In this document: positions 21,504-30,069 of the stretch, piece by piece
Layout: each line of letters begins with the position of its first letter
Numbering within the stretch: position 1 is the first letter of the stretch
Source: a virus
Direction: 5' to 3' (one strand)
IMG/VR virus record: IMGVR_UViG_3300032084_001727
Span: 1 to 33,366 of that record
Length of the DNA stretch: 33,366 nt
Position numbers and translations under genes: made by a program
Notes under the pieces: generated by a model
The model's input: only the letters and a program-made list of their open reading frames with translations
What the model was told of the DNA's origin: nothing
Databases searched by the model: none

Positions 21504-22738
21504 TATGCGTTCCTCTCAGCTTTCCTTTGGGCTCGAATGGCCTCCTCAATAGCATGTGTGGAGATGCGCTGCAAGCCTCCACCGAGTTTATAAACCACAC
21601 CGTCGTTGCCGACGATAAATTTCCGGTTGCCGATCACGACAAACGTTCCTTCGATTGCGCCACGTGAGAACGCGCGACCTTTGATACGGTCGAACGGTAC
21701 GCCTTGTGCGCCGGTCACATACCAGACCTCTGTGCTTTCTACTCCGACAAACCAGATTTCGTCACCGACAACTCTAACTTCGATGATTTCGTCAGGTAGC
21801 TGTTCTGCGGTCAGGAAGTTGAGTGGGTCGATTTCGGGACGGTCAGGCGGGCCGAACGCGTCAGTTGTAGGTTCGATCCAGTACACACGGTCGCCACCAG
21901 CGGCCACGAGAAGCACATACCCGGCAATGACCGCCAGAGAGACAATCTGCACGTCATCAGGCGTAGGAATGCCGTTGAGGCCGTCTGCGGTGCCGCCCGA
22001 GAGCGTCGTGGAGGACCATGACATGTTCGCGCCAGTTTCGGTCGAGGTGACGCCGTTACCGGCTGTGCCAGACGTTATGGCGGTCGCTACGCCTGTCCCG
22101 TCTGCCGGGTCCGTTACAGCGAAGGTTGCGTCTGTGTTCGCTACTGTGCCTGTGCCCACTGTGGAGCCAATTTGGCCTGCGGTCGCAGCAATCGCGTCTG
22201 ACAAGTTGGTCAGGCTTTCTTGAATGTCTGCGCCGATCAAAACTGAGTTCGCGCCGCCGAGCACAGTGTTAAACGTGTACGTCGTGGAGCCTAGGGTGAC
22301 GGCGTCACCGTCAGCGGGGTTGACCGTGATGGTCAGCGTTGCAGTCGCCAGAGAGCCGACGCCGTCGTAATACTGGAGTGAGTTGCTGTCAGCGATGAAG
22401 AGATAGTTTCGGGTCGCGGCCATAGGCGCGAACGCGTCACCGAAGATTGTGCCGACAAGCGTGGTTTTAGTCAGGCCGTCGCGGCTGTAGCGGAACAGTG
22501 AGCCGTCAGCTCCAGACACGACAAAAAGGTCACCGTTGAACACGCCGTCGAGCGAGAACAGTGACCGGATTGGACCTGCGCCAAAACCTGTGACGTCGTC
22601 AGTACCCGGACGTGAGAGCAACGCTGTTTGCGTTTGCTGGTCAGTTGGGTTCTGTTCGAAGAAACGGTTTTCGAGCACGACGGGAGGCATTCTTCCGTAA
22701 GCGCGCTCATAGGCCGATTTGCCGAGCATTAACTCCAT
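21503..22738 (-). CDS. Packaged-DNA stabilisation / tail hub protein (P22 gp10-like)
   Basis: A 411-residue protein resembling the P22 gp10 tail-hub family. The N-terminus has P-P-V-V-L-E-N-R-F-F-E-Q-N-P-T. Propeller-type repeats follow, such as L-F-V-V-S-G-A-D-G-S-L-F-R-Y and D-E-I-W-F-V-G-V-E-S-T-E-V-W-Y-V-T-G with F-S-R-G-A-I. Between about residues 130 and 250 it carries a module (N-P-A-D-G-D-x-V-T-L-G ... Y-T-F-N-T-V-L-G) homologous to one in the following gene, apparently inserted into the propeller. It is 411 residues, shorter than P22 gp10. ATG 22738 overlaps the gp4-like stop (TAATG). The family call rests on sequence resemblance and gene order. Confidence 0.78.
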   Translation of the reverse strand: MELMLGKSAYERAYGRMPPVVLENRFFEQNPTDQQTQTALLSRPGTDDVTGFGAGPIRSLFSLDGVFNGDLFVVSGADGSLFRYSRDGLTKTTLVGTIFGDAFAPMAATRNYLFIADSNSLQYYDGVGSLATATLTITVNPADGDAVTLGSTTYTFNTVLGGANSVLIGADIQESLTNLSDAIAATAGQIGSTVGTGTVANTDATFAVTDPADGTGVATAITSGTAGNGVTSTETGANMSWSSTTLSGGTADGLNGIPTPDDVQIVSLAVIAGYVLLVAAGGDRVYWIEPTTDAFGPPDRPEIDPLNFLTAEQLPDEIIEVRVVGDEIWFVGVESTEVWYVTGAQGVPFDRIKGRAFSRGAIEGTFVVIGNRKFIVGNDGVVYKLGGGLQRISTHAIEEAIRAQRKAERNA

Positions 22739-23526
22739 TAGTAAAGTGTTCCTTCATCAAAGTATCCGCCGCCGAGGGACTGGATAGTCCGTTGATCTTC
22801 GTGACGCCTGTGAACCACAATTCGAGCTGTTTGGCGATACCGGGTCTTCATCTGTTTCTGCAAGCTCTGACCTGTCGCCAGTAACATGTCCGGCATCTGC
22901 TTAGAGAAGCGCGGTGCCAGACGGGACGCCAAAGCGATAGAAAACCAGTCGTCATACTCTTCGGGCAGCGGCATAACTTCTGTGCCGGTGCCAGTGTTAT
23001 CGAGCGTCGGTACACGTACCCATCGCGAGAGGTCAGCGCGGTATACGAAGTGGATTGGTGCGGTCGGCGCGCTTGAGATCACAAGCTGTGATGCGAAGGT
23101 GCCGTCGTCTTGCTCGATTGTGCGTCCATTGGCGTCGATTGTCAGAGTGTCGTTTGCCCAGTCGTTCGCGTTGTCCACGACCTCCATCTGCGCGCCGTCA
23201 TCGGGATAGGGCTCGAAGTAAATCGTAGTGGGCTGGAGAAGACGGACAAGCAGCCGCGAGTTCTGTACAGGATAAATCCACACTTGTTCCTGCGGCGTAT
23301 AGTTGTTCGGGCTGAAAGGGAATTGGGCGTTGTCGGGTGCAGTATAGAATGTGCCGATAGGCCAGTCTTCCACGAACTCGCCGACAACCCGTCCGAAGAC
23401 GTTCTGAATGATCGTGTTCAAAAGAGGAAGGGCCTCCGTGACCTCCGCACTGGTTGGGGTCTTGCCCGTACCAATGATGTTGGGGTCGCGGTAGGCCCTA
23501 GTGATGATTTCGCTGGCAGTTGTCAT
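22738..23526 (-). CDS. Head completion / tail accessory factor (P22 gp4-like)
   Basis: A 262-residue protein matching the P22 gp4 tail accessory factor, the ring that joins portal and tail hub. The family opening T-T-A-S-E-I-I-T-R-A-Y-R-D and the following helix A-E-V-T-E-A-L-P-L-L-N-T are present. The C-terminal L-P-E-E-Y-D-D-W-F-S-I-A-L-A-S-R-L-A-P-R-F helix is typical. At 262 residues it is longer than P22 gp4 (166), with an additional beta region in the middle, as in many marine podophages. The start ATG 23526 has AAGGAG about 8 bases upstream. It follows the coat gene and a small hypothetical gene, consistent with particle assembly order. Confidence 0.85.
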   Translation of the reverse strand: MTTASEIITRAYRDPNIIGTGKTPTSAEVTEALPLLNTIIQNVFGRVVGEFVEDWPIGTFYTAPDNAQFPFSPNNYTPQEQVWIYPVQNSRLLVRLLQPTTIYFEPYPDDGAQMEVVDNANDWANDTLTIDANGRTIEQDDGTFASQLVISSAPTAPIHFVYRADLSRWVRVPTLDNTGTGTEVMPLPEEYDDWFSIALASRLAPRFSKQMPDMLLATGQSLQKQMKTRYRQTARIVVHRRHEDQRTIQSLGGGYFDEGTLY

Positions 23527-23576
23527 GTAAACGCTCCTTGTGGCGCAATCTACTCGATTTCAGCGAAATTGCAAGT

Positions 23577-23840
23577 CTAGTCTTCCTTGCGCTTTAAAGC
23601 AGGTGTTTTCTTCTCGACCGGCTCTTTTTTCTCCGCTGGTTTCGCGGCTGGTTTCGGCTTCGGCGCGGGTGCTTTCTCTTCCTGTGCGGACTTTGGGCTG
23701 TCCACCCATCCGTCATCTTCCAGAGCGTCGAGTTCATCTTCGGTGAGAGCTTTCTTCGCCTGTACTGAGCCTTCGATCAGCTTGTAGCGGAATGCAGGGA
23801 CGCGGCCTTTCGGTGCCGCAGGTTTAGCGTGTTTATTCAT
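23577..23840 (-). CDS. Small Lys/Pro/Ala-rich protein, 87 aa
   Basis: Residues 1-50 look ordered (F-R-Y-K-L-I-E-G-S-V and L-T-E-D-E-L-D-A-L-E-D-D-G-W-V-D). The rest is a disordered tail of Lys, Pro, Ala and Glu. The pattern 'loading a threshold of Glu/Asp then G-W' is typical of small head-tail linker proteins, but I cannot assign a family. The start ATG 23840 follows the coat terminator, so its transcript may depend on readthrough. It carries a CTTTAAAG site read Leu-Lys near the C-terminus. Confidence 0.65.
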   Translation of the reverse strand: MNKHAKPAAPKGRVPAFRYKLIEGSVQAKKALTEDELDALEDDGWVDSPKSAQEEKAPAPKPKPAAKPAEKKEPVEKKTPALKRKED

Positions 23841-23863
23841 GAATAGTCTCCATTAAGGTCCAA

Positions 23864-23891
23864 GGTTAAAAAGAAAGGCGGACTATCCGCC
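23864..23891 (-). terminator. Rho-independent terminator after the coat gene
   Basis: GGCGGA (23877-23882) and TCCGCC (23886-23891) form a 6-7 bp stem with a 3-base loop. On the - strand this is followed by TTTCTTTTT, an AT-rich U-tract. It lies 25 bases beyond the coat stop and before the next start at 23840. It probably trims coat mRNA, giving more coat than tail transcript. Partial readthrough must supply the downstream tail genes. Confidence 0.85.
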
Positions 23892-23915
23892 TCTCTCAGT
23901 TTAGCGCCGTTCGGT

Positions 23916-25163
23916 TTATGCCGTACCTGAGATACGAACTCCGAGCAGTGGGTCCATCGCGCTTGCGCCGAACACCATGTCCCAACGGTGAATGTGGTCA
24001 CCAGTCGAGATGTCTGATCCACGCCAGTAACGGATAGAAACACCGCTGTCTGGGTCGGACGCGAAGGAAGCCTCGCCAGTGAATGGCATACGCAGCTTCG
24101 CGTAGACAAGTGAGATCGCGTCTTTGTGGAACGCAGTTGAGAACCGGAACGGAGTGCTTGGAGCACCTAGGAAGGTGACCGCAGCGTCATCCGCTGGTAC
24201 GCTGTCCACGGTTGCAAACGCAGTGTTGACGTCCTGATCAGTGCCAGAGCCAGAGCCCGGAACAATGATAGGTGGTGTGATTACCAAGTCGCCTGCGCCG
24301 GTACGGCCAGTTACAACAGTGAACTGTTGCAGATAGTCGTAGCGTTCGGCTGTGCGCGGGTTAACCGCGAACACGTCAGCAATGGTGAACACGTCGCCCT
24401 CAACGTAAGTACCTGTTTCGCCGTCAACAGCGAGTGACTGGGTCATGCTGTCTTTGACAGCACGGTAGTTTACGTTCTGGTTTGCGCCGTTGACCAGTGT
24501 TGCGCCAGAAGCAGCACGGGTGCCCGTGGTGATCTGTTGGCTCATCTGGGTCGCATAAGCGCGGGTTGAAGAGAGCAGCGGGAGCTGTGCACGTTCCAAC
24601 GCAGAGCGGGCGACGTCGGAGATTGCGTTGTTGTCAATCAACGCGTCGGAGATGCCATATGCGTCAGTGGTGAAGACGGCTGCGCCACGGTCGGTGTTTG
24701 GAACTGCAAGCAGGTCCAGACGTTCCGGTCCACGGTTGAACTCTGACGGTGCACCGATGGTGTTACCGGGAGTACCAACCCAGTTCGAGAACTCAAGGGT
24801 TTTCGAGTGGAGGTAGCTGTCAACAGCATGTGCCAGCGCCGAAGCGGCGGACTTCATGTTGGTATCAGACACAAGGTCGTTGTACGACTGGATGTATTCA
24901 AGGTCGCCGATTGACAAGTGAACGTTCTTGTACTGATCGACGGCGATGCTTTCAAAGCCGTTGACGGAGTCTTGTGCGTCGAGGGTTGCGCCATCCTTGG
25001 CAACGAAGCGGGAAGGACGTTTCTGACGGATAGTCAGACCGTTCTCGTCGTTGACTTGGTTGACGAATTTAGAGTTGACCAGACGGCCCATGACCAGCTC
25101 GTTCTTCACGAGGTAAAGCATCGAGTTAGCGTATACTTGGGCGTCCAAAAATTCATTAGCCAT
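23916..25163 (-). CDS. Major capsid protein (P22 coat-like)
   Basis: A 415-residue coat protein with the HK97-type fold as found in P22 gp5. The N-terminal helix leads into F-V-N-Q-V-N-D-E-N-G-L-T-I-R-Q-K-R-P. That is followed by V-H-L-S-I-G-D-L-E-Y-I-Q-S and by A-A-S-A-L-A-H-A-V-D-S-Y-L, which corresponds to the spine helix. The insertion-domain region has S-G-A-T-L-V-N-G-A-N-Q. The C-terminal part carries F-H-K-D-A-I-S-L-V-Y-A-K-L, and the protein ends G-V-R-I-S-G-T-A. The size agrees with P22 coat (430). The ATG 25163 is 7 bases past the scaffold gene, with AAGGAT upstream. A strong terminator follows. Confidence 0.92.
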   Translation of the reverse strand: MANEFLDAQVYANSMLYLVKNELVMGRLVNSKFVNQVNDENGLTIRQKRPSRFVAKDGATLDAQDSVNGFESIAVDQYKNVHLSIGDLEYIQSYNDLVSDTNMKSAASALAHAVDSYLHSKTLEFSNWVGTPGNTIGAPSEFNRGPERLDLLAVPNTDRGAAVFTTDAYGISDALIDNNAISDVARSALERAQLPLLSSTRAYATQMSQQITTGTRAASGATLVNGANQNVNYRAVKDSMTQSLAVDGETGTYVEGDVFTIADVFAVNPRTAERYDYLQQFTVVTGRTGAGDLVITPPIIVPGSGSGTDQDVNTAFATVDSVPADDAAVTFLGAPSTPFRFSTAFHKDAISLVYAKLRMPFTGEASFASDPDSGVSIRYWRGSDISTGDHIHRWDMVFGASAMDPLLGVRISGTA

Positions 25164-25169
25164 TTTTGT

Positions 25170-26270
25170 TTATCCTTTCGAGCGGACCATGTTCTCAAAC
25201 GAAGCAAAGTCCGTAGTAGCTGGGTTTGTTCCTTTACCTTTGCCAGACCCACGCGCTTTGCGCTTGCCCGGTTTAGGCGCTTTAGTCGCTTTCGCGCGAC
25301 CTCTCTTACCAGCGTCTTCGCCGTCATCTGACGGGGACGTATCGAAACGGGCTTCAAGTCGCCCGAAGTAAGCCGCCTGCTTTGAAACAGACTGTGACGC
25401 CACTTTTGATGCCTCCTTTGGGTTGGAAGCGAAGTGGTACATGATCTTTGCGCCTTGGTCACTCTCGGAGATCAGAGAAACGAGTGTGGGCGAGAGCTGA
25501 TATTTACCAGCTTTACCGCCTTCGATAACTATTGCTTCGAAGTCGTCAAATTCTTCTAAACCCGGAGTAAGAACATTGTCAAGGAAATTTTTCTCCATTT
25601 GTGCGTATGCGGCAGCATCCGCTTCCTGTTGGGCGGTTTTCTTACGGGTTTGTTCGGCTTTTGCTTCACGTTTGCGAAACGCCACTTCCGCGTTGTATTC
25701 TGCGATGTCCTGCATGTACTTGGCGTCGATTTCGCCAAACTCATACTTGGATGGGTCCGGCTGTGTGAGGTCGGACAGGTCGGCTTCGGCTGGAGCGGCG
25801 TCATCTGCGTCTGCGTCGTCGGCAGGTGGTGTGTCTTTTGTCTTTAAAGCCTCATTCTCGGCTTCGAGTTCGGCGATGCGGTCAGAGCGCGCGTGTTTCT
25901 CAGCCGTCAGCTCGGCGATGCGTTGGCGAGCACTTTTCTTTCGGCGTTTCTTGCCCTTATCTTTTCCAGCGTCGTCATCATCATCGGCGTCAGCATCAAG
26001 CTCGCTGTCGTCGCCATCGTCGTCTTCAGAGCCGTCGTCGTCATCAGCCAATTCTTCGTCGTCATCGGAACCATCTTCATCATCCTCTTCGTCAAGGTCT
26101 TCGTCGTCACCTTCGTCGTCATCCGACGTGTTGGTGAACTGCGGCCAGTCAGGGTCTTTGCGGGCGTTGTGCTCGCCGTGGGTGTCTGTGACTTCTCCGT
26201 CAACAGACGTCTCAGTTATAAATCCTGCGAAGATGTCAGGCACTTCATTTTTATCTTCATCCTTGAGCAT
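25170..26270 (-). CDS. Scaffolding protein with acidic repeat and coiled coil
   Basis: A 366-residue protein in the scaffold position between portal and coat. Residues 49-100 are almost all Asp, Glu and Ser, encoded by a GTC/GTCGTC-like simple-sequence stretch (about 25970-26120 on the + strand). A Lys/Arg patch (104-116) and a short coiled coil (114-145: I-A-E-L-E-A-E-N-E-A-L) follow. The rest is helical with a basic Gly/Lys C-terminus (R-K-A-R-G-S-G-K-G-K-G). An acidic, coiled-coil protein here fits P22 gp8-type scaffolds, which leave the capsid before DNA enters. ATG 26270 has AGGAG 9 bases upstream, and the gene overlaps the portal end by 14 bases. Confidence 0.82.
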   Translation of the reverse strand: MLKDEDKNEVPDIFAGFITETSVDGEVTDTHGEHNARKDPDWPQFTNTSDDDEGDDEDLDEEDDEDGSDDDEELADDDDGSEDDDGDDSELDADADDDDDAGKDKGKKRRKKSARQRIAELTAEKHARSDRIAELEAENEALKTKDTPPADDADADDAAPAEADLSDLTQPDPSKYEFGEIDAKYMQDIAEYNAEVAFRKREAKAEQTRKKTAQQEADAAAYAQMEKNFLDNVLTPGLEEFDDFEAIVIEGGKAGKYQLSPTLVSLISESDQGAKIMYHFASNPKEASKVASQSVSKQAAYFGRLEARFDTSPSDDGEDAGKRGRAKATKAPKPGKRKARGSGKGKGTNPATTDFASFENMVRSKG

Positions 26271-28434
26271 TAGGGTCTCCTTGTGTCATCGTTAGCTGTT
26301 GTTGCAGTCCGGGCGGAGGTGTTGTTTCCATCTCCAGAATTTGTCTTGCAATACCTATTACCGTAGCTCCATCGGCAATGTCAATAGACTCTATTCGGGC
26401 AGCTACCTCAATTGCCTCAAGTTCGACACGGTCAGTATCGTTCTGCAAGCGCTGGATTTCCATGACACGTTCGAACACCATCTGCTCAATTTCGGCGCGA
26501 GCCTTGGCGGCGCGAGCGTTCATCTCTACAGTTTTCGCTTTCTTTTCAGCGAGTTCTGCGGCAAAGGCGGCGTCGGCCATCTGCTCTTGTTTCTGAGCTT
26601 GGGCTTGCGCGGCTTGCGCGGCCTGTTGCTCTTGGGGCGTCATGTCTTCGGGGTCTGTCAGGCCGAGCTTGGACTTGAGACGTTTGGCAATCTTACCAGC
26701 TCCCGGCCAGTCTTGGGCTTCCACAATCTCCGGCGCAGCGACCTGCATGAAGTCCGGCATGGCGTTGACCATGGTGAGCATACCTTCAGCGGCTTCCATA
26801 CGGCGCGTGACCTGTGACGGTCCTGTGTGAACGGTGACGGTGTACTTTCCGACTGTGATGTCGGGTTCTTCCTCAACTTCACCGTTAATGGTGACAAGGG
26901 CTTCCTGTTCGCTGCCGAATTCGTCAACGTTGATCACTTTGATGACCCGGCGTGTGTCGTACACAATCGGTATAAGATCGTTGATGCAGCGTCCGCATTC
27001 TTCAATAGCCATGTCGAGATTGTCGAGATAGATGACCGATCCGATTTCGCCCATTTTCTGGCGAGCCATGATGGCTTTGCCGGACACTTCATTGGACTGG
27101 AGACCCATCATCGCTTCGTGGATGTTGGTCACATCCTTCATGTCCTGCGACGCCATCGACGCCTCTTGGATGAGCGCGCTTTCAAGCTGTGCCGGTTCGG
27201 TGCGTGTCGGCTTATCGCCCGCTGCGCCGTTGTAGATGAGCAGTGTGTCGTTTGACAGGTGCGCGTTGCGCCACTCGGTCTCACGCCCTTCCACAGCCTC
27301 CGCAGAAGCTACCCATGGGGCTTTCGGAGTGAGCATGAGCTTTTCGACAATGACAGAGCGCCAGTAGTTGTGCATCCTCTGCGGGTCTTTCGCAAAGCGT
27401 ACCACGCCGAAGCGCTGGCGCTGGTATCCAGTGTCGATTTCCCAACCGGGGACGCGGAATACTGGTAGGCGCTTTAAAGGAAGTTCAATCGGTCCTTCAA
27501 GGATTTGGTTGCCGGTCGCGACGTGGCAGACGGCTTTGGAGCGGAGCGCTTTGCGCAGATACGGCTCGCCGGTCTCGTCATCGAGCACAACTTGGTCGAA
27601 GATTTCGCGCAGTTCTGGAGCTTCCATGTCGGTTACGTCGATGACGTCGCCGTTACGGAGCAGAACTAGGGTGCGTTCTTCGTACTGCATCTCCCAATAG
27701 TGGACGACGCGGATTTTGTTTTCTTCATACCAGCCGTCACCGAAATTGCCTGAGATACCAGTGTCGTACTCTAAATCGCCAGTCTTGGCACTGCTTCCGT
27801 ACAGCTTGTCGAAGTCGTGCTTGTCAACCTCTTCAATGATGTAGGCGCGTTCGGCGTCCGCCCCAGTCGGTTCGATGGAGTTTCCGTCCCATACGACGGC
27901 AAGCGGATTTGGAATTTGATAGATTTCGAGATCGCGGTCGAATACGTCGTCAAACGCGTATTTCATGCGCAACCCGAAGTTGCCGATCCCGCAGATAGCT
28001 GCGTTTTGAAACGCGTTGTTGTACGCGCGGTCGGCTCTTGACGTTTTCTCGACGGAGCGAATAAGCCCTTGCCGAAGCTGTGCCACATTCTTGTTGCCGC
28101 CGACGTCTGGCGTGACGCGGATTTGGGTCTCGTTCATTCGACGGTTGCCGACGAGCTGTCCGATGAACGCGGGCAGGCGGTTGATCGTCATTACGGGTTT
28201 CTTCTCGCGAACTCTCCGTGCTTTGATCGTCTGGTCCCATTGTTCCCCTGCTACGAACAGGCTGTCTTCCAGCGCTGCGTCCCGGTTCTGTTTGTCTGCC
28301 GAGATGTCATCGGCAAACCCTCGACGCATATTCTCTAGGAACTCTGTCTCAGTGTCAAATCCTTTGGGGACGTATCGCTTTTTCGACACGTTGCGGGACT
28401 TTTTCTCGCTTCGCTTGGAGCTACGTTTGATCAT
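26257..28434 (-). CDS. Portal protein (P22 gp1-like)
   Basis: A 725-residue portal of the P22 type, matching the length of P22 gp1. It opens with a basic segment (K-R-S-S-K-R-S-E-K-K-S-R). It has the family's A-L-E-D-S-L-F-V-A-G-E-Q-W, then K-K-P-V-M-T-I-N-R-L-P-A-F-I-G-Q-L-V-G-N. R-M-N-E-T-Q-I-R-V follows, with later N-A-A-I-C-G-I-G-N-F-G and I-P-N-P-L-A-V-V-W-D. Toward the C-terminus lies a long Gln/Ala/Glu helix (A-Q-A-A-Q-A-Q-A-Q-K-Q-E), the barrel-type region. It forms the dodecameric DNA channel. The ATG at 28434 abuts the terminase stop. One CTTTAAAG site is read Leu-Lys. Confidence 0.92.
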   Translation of the reverse strand: MIKRSSKRSEKKSRNVSKKRYVPKGFDTETEFLENMRRGFADDISADKQNRDAALEDSLFVAGEQWDQTIKARRVREKKPVMTINRLPAFIGQLVGNRRMNETQIRVTPDVGGNKNVAQLRQGLIRSVEKTSRADRAYNNAFQNAAICGIGNFGLRMKYAFDDVFDRDLEIYQIPNPLAVVWDGNSIEPTGADAERAYIIEEVDKHDFDKLYGSSAKTGDLEYDTGISGNFGDGWYEENKIRVVHYWEMQYEERTLVLLRNGDVIDVTDMEAPELREIFDQVVLDDETGEPYLRKALRSKAVCHVATGNQILEGPIELPLKRLPVFRVPGWEIDTGYQRQRFGVVRFAKDPQRMHNYWRSVIVEKLMLTPKAPWVASAEAVEGRETEWRNAHLSNDTLLIYNGAAGDKPTRTEPAQLESALIQEASMASQDMKDVTNIHEAMMGLQSNEVSGKAIMARQKMGEIGSVIYLDNLDMAIEECGRCINDLIPIVYDTRRVIKVINVDEFGSEQEALVTINGEVEEEPDITVGKYTVTVHTGPSQVTRRMEAAEGMLTMVNAMPDFMQVAAPEIVEAQDWPGAGKIAKRLKSKLGLTDPEDMTPQEQQAAQAAQAQAQKQEQMADAAFAAELAEKKAKTVEMNARAAKARAEIEQMVFERVMEIQRLQNDTDRVELEAIEVAARIESIDIADGATVIGIARQILEMETTPPPGLQQQLTMTQGDPNAQG

Positions 28435-30069
28435 TTATGCCATCCATCCTTGGTCGCCTAGGTAGCTGCCGTAAGCATTGCCACCGCCGTCAATTTCAAT
28501 CACCTTGCGGTCAACGTTATCGCCGTATGTATCATTACGCGGTTTCTCTGTCCACCTCTCGATCTGGGACAGGTCCGCGAATGTCAAGGCCAGTGCGTCG
28601 CCGAGGTCCGGTGAGCGTACCTTCCGTTTGCGCATACTGTCCTTGCTTTCCAGCGAGAAGTCATTGTTATGACTGTCTTTTTTGCGTGGGCCGATGAGGT
28701 CAGTTTGTAGTTCGTCGTCGTCAGGAATTTTTACGCCTTCCTCCAGCTCAAGCCATTCCTTCATGCGTTTCCACATCTCGTCTCTTCGCAGCTTCGGTCC
28801 CGGCAGGCGTGGATACGCGTTCTTGTGCTGACTACGTGACCCAAAGTTAACCGCCTTAATAATATGCTTGTATTCAGGTCGCCGGGCCTTAAGAAAGTCG
28901 ATTAAGGGTGCGCCCAGACCGCCAGCGTCGATATTGACCAGCGCGGGCTGATATTTCTGAATTAGGCCGTCAATCCAGTCGCAGGCTTCGGTAGCCGTGA
29001 TTTTGTTCCGGCGATAGATGGCCTCGCACTCGTGTCCGCGACGCAGAGCTACCGCGAAGCGGTCTCCGCCTTCGCCGGCAGGGTCGATACCCATGATCAG
29101 AGGACCGCCGCCGACAACTGTACGTTTACGAGCCTTGAGGACCACGTTACCCTTGATATAACTCTCGCCGTCAGAGGACTGGAAGGCCAGCGTCGGTGTG
29201 GCCGGATATTCTTGGTTGAAAAGCGCGACTGAGCGCAGCTCTTGGATTTTCCGTCTGCGCCAGAACATTTGTTCCAGTGTCAGGTCAAACATTTCGCAGT
29301 AATCTTGCTCGGAGAGTTCACCCTCCAGCGCTTCGGCGGATAGCTCGAAGTCATAGGGAGCCTCGCGCGAGTATTCTGTCTGCCAGTACCACGGGATGAA
29401 GATTGGGATGTAATCGCTCTTCCCGGCCTCTGCTTCGTTCCAACGCTCGTAATATTCGCCGCTTGCGCCGTTGGCTGTGCTCTCCAGAATGACTTCTGTT
29501 CCCCGCGCGTCAGGAACACCCTGTACGGAGGATGCGAAGTGGTCTTGCGGGTTCTGCCAGAACGCAACCTCTGAGCCGTGGAATAGGTGAGGGGTTCGGC
29601 CCCGCCCACCGGCCTTGGCACCCGCTGTACCAATGGCGTATTTGCTATCGAGCCGGTCGAACACGAGTTCTTTGGCGTTTGCAGCGCCCGTGTGAGGCGC
29701 GATTGGGTTATGTTTGTGGAAGCGGTCAACCATGTCGAAAAGGTTATCTGTGGCCTTCTGTTCGTGGCTCAAAATGTACACCGAACGGCCCCGGAATAGT
29801 GAGGCTTTGCGATAGAAGCGGCCACCCGTATAAGTCGAGATGCCTTGCTGTCTACCTTTCAGCACAAGTGCGCGGACGCGGCCAGTGTCCCGTCGCTGTT
29901 GCTCCAGACGCTTGTGAAGATAGATTTGGGCGGAATTGAAGATGAACGGACGTGTTTCGTTCTCCTTGGTCTGAATTTTCAGACAGTGAGCGGCGAAGTA
30001 GGGGTAGCTGGCCCGAAACTTTGATAGTTCGCCGACGAGCTGATCAGCTTGGTTCGATTTGTCCGTCAT
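28435..30069 (-). CDS. Terminase large subunit
   Basis: A 544-residue packaging motor. The Walker A-like box is G72-R-Q-Q-G-I-S-T, preceded by K71, the usual TerL deviation from G-x-x-x-x-G-K-S/T. The Walker B region is H-L-F-H-G-S-E167-V-A-F-W. The coupling motif E-S-T-A-N-G (196-201) is clear. The RNase H-fold nuclease has D329 (M-G-I-D-P-A-G-E-G), D381 (N-I-D-A-G-G-L-G) and D488 (S-P-D-L-G-D-A). It cuts and translocates phage DNA into the prohead through the portal. ATG 30069 has GGAGA about 7 bases upstream and overlaps the TerS-like gene by 26 bases. Confidence 0.95.
   Translation of the reverse strand: MTDKSNQADQLVGELSKFRASYPYFAAHCLKIQTKENETRPFIFNSAQIYLHKRLEQQRRDTGRVRALVLKGRQQGISTYTGGRFYRKASLFRGRSVYILSHEQKATDNLFDMVDRFHKHNPIAPHTGAANAKELVFDRLDSKYAIGTAGAKAGGRGRTPHLFHGSEVAFWQNPQDHFASSVQGVPDARGTEVILESTANGASGEYYERWNEAEAGKSDYIPIFIPWYWQTEYSREAPYDFELSAEALEGELSEQDYCEMFDLTLEQMFWRRRKIQELRSVALFNQEYPATPTLAFQSSDGESYIKGNVVLKARKRTVVGGGPLIMGIDPAGEGGDRFAVALRRGHECEAIYRRNKITATEACDWIDGLIQKYQPALVNIDAGGLGAPLIDFLKARRPEYKHIIKAVNFGSRSQHKNAYPRLPGPKLRRDEMWKRMKEWLELEEGVKIPDDDELQTDLIGPRKKDSHNNDFSLESKDSMRKRKVRSPDLGDALALTFADLSQIERWTEKPRNDTYGDNVDRKVIEIDGGGNAYGSYLGDQGWMA

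Noticed and set aside
25576-26295. Ser-rich + strand frame opposite the scaffold gene
   Set aside because: It is the complement of the acidic repeat, with serine runs produced by the same triplets. The - strand frame has the start signal and correct context.
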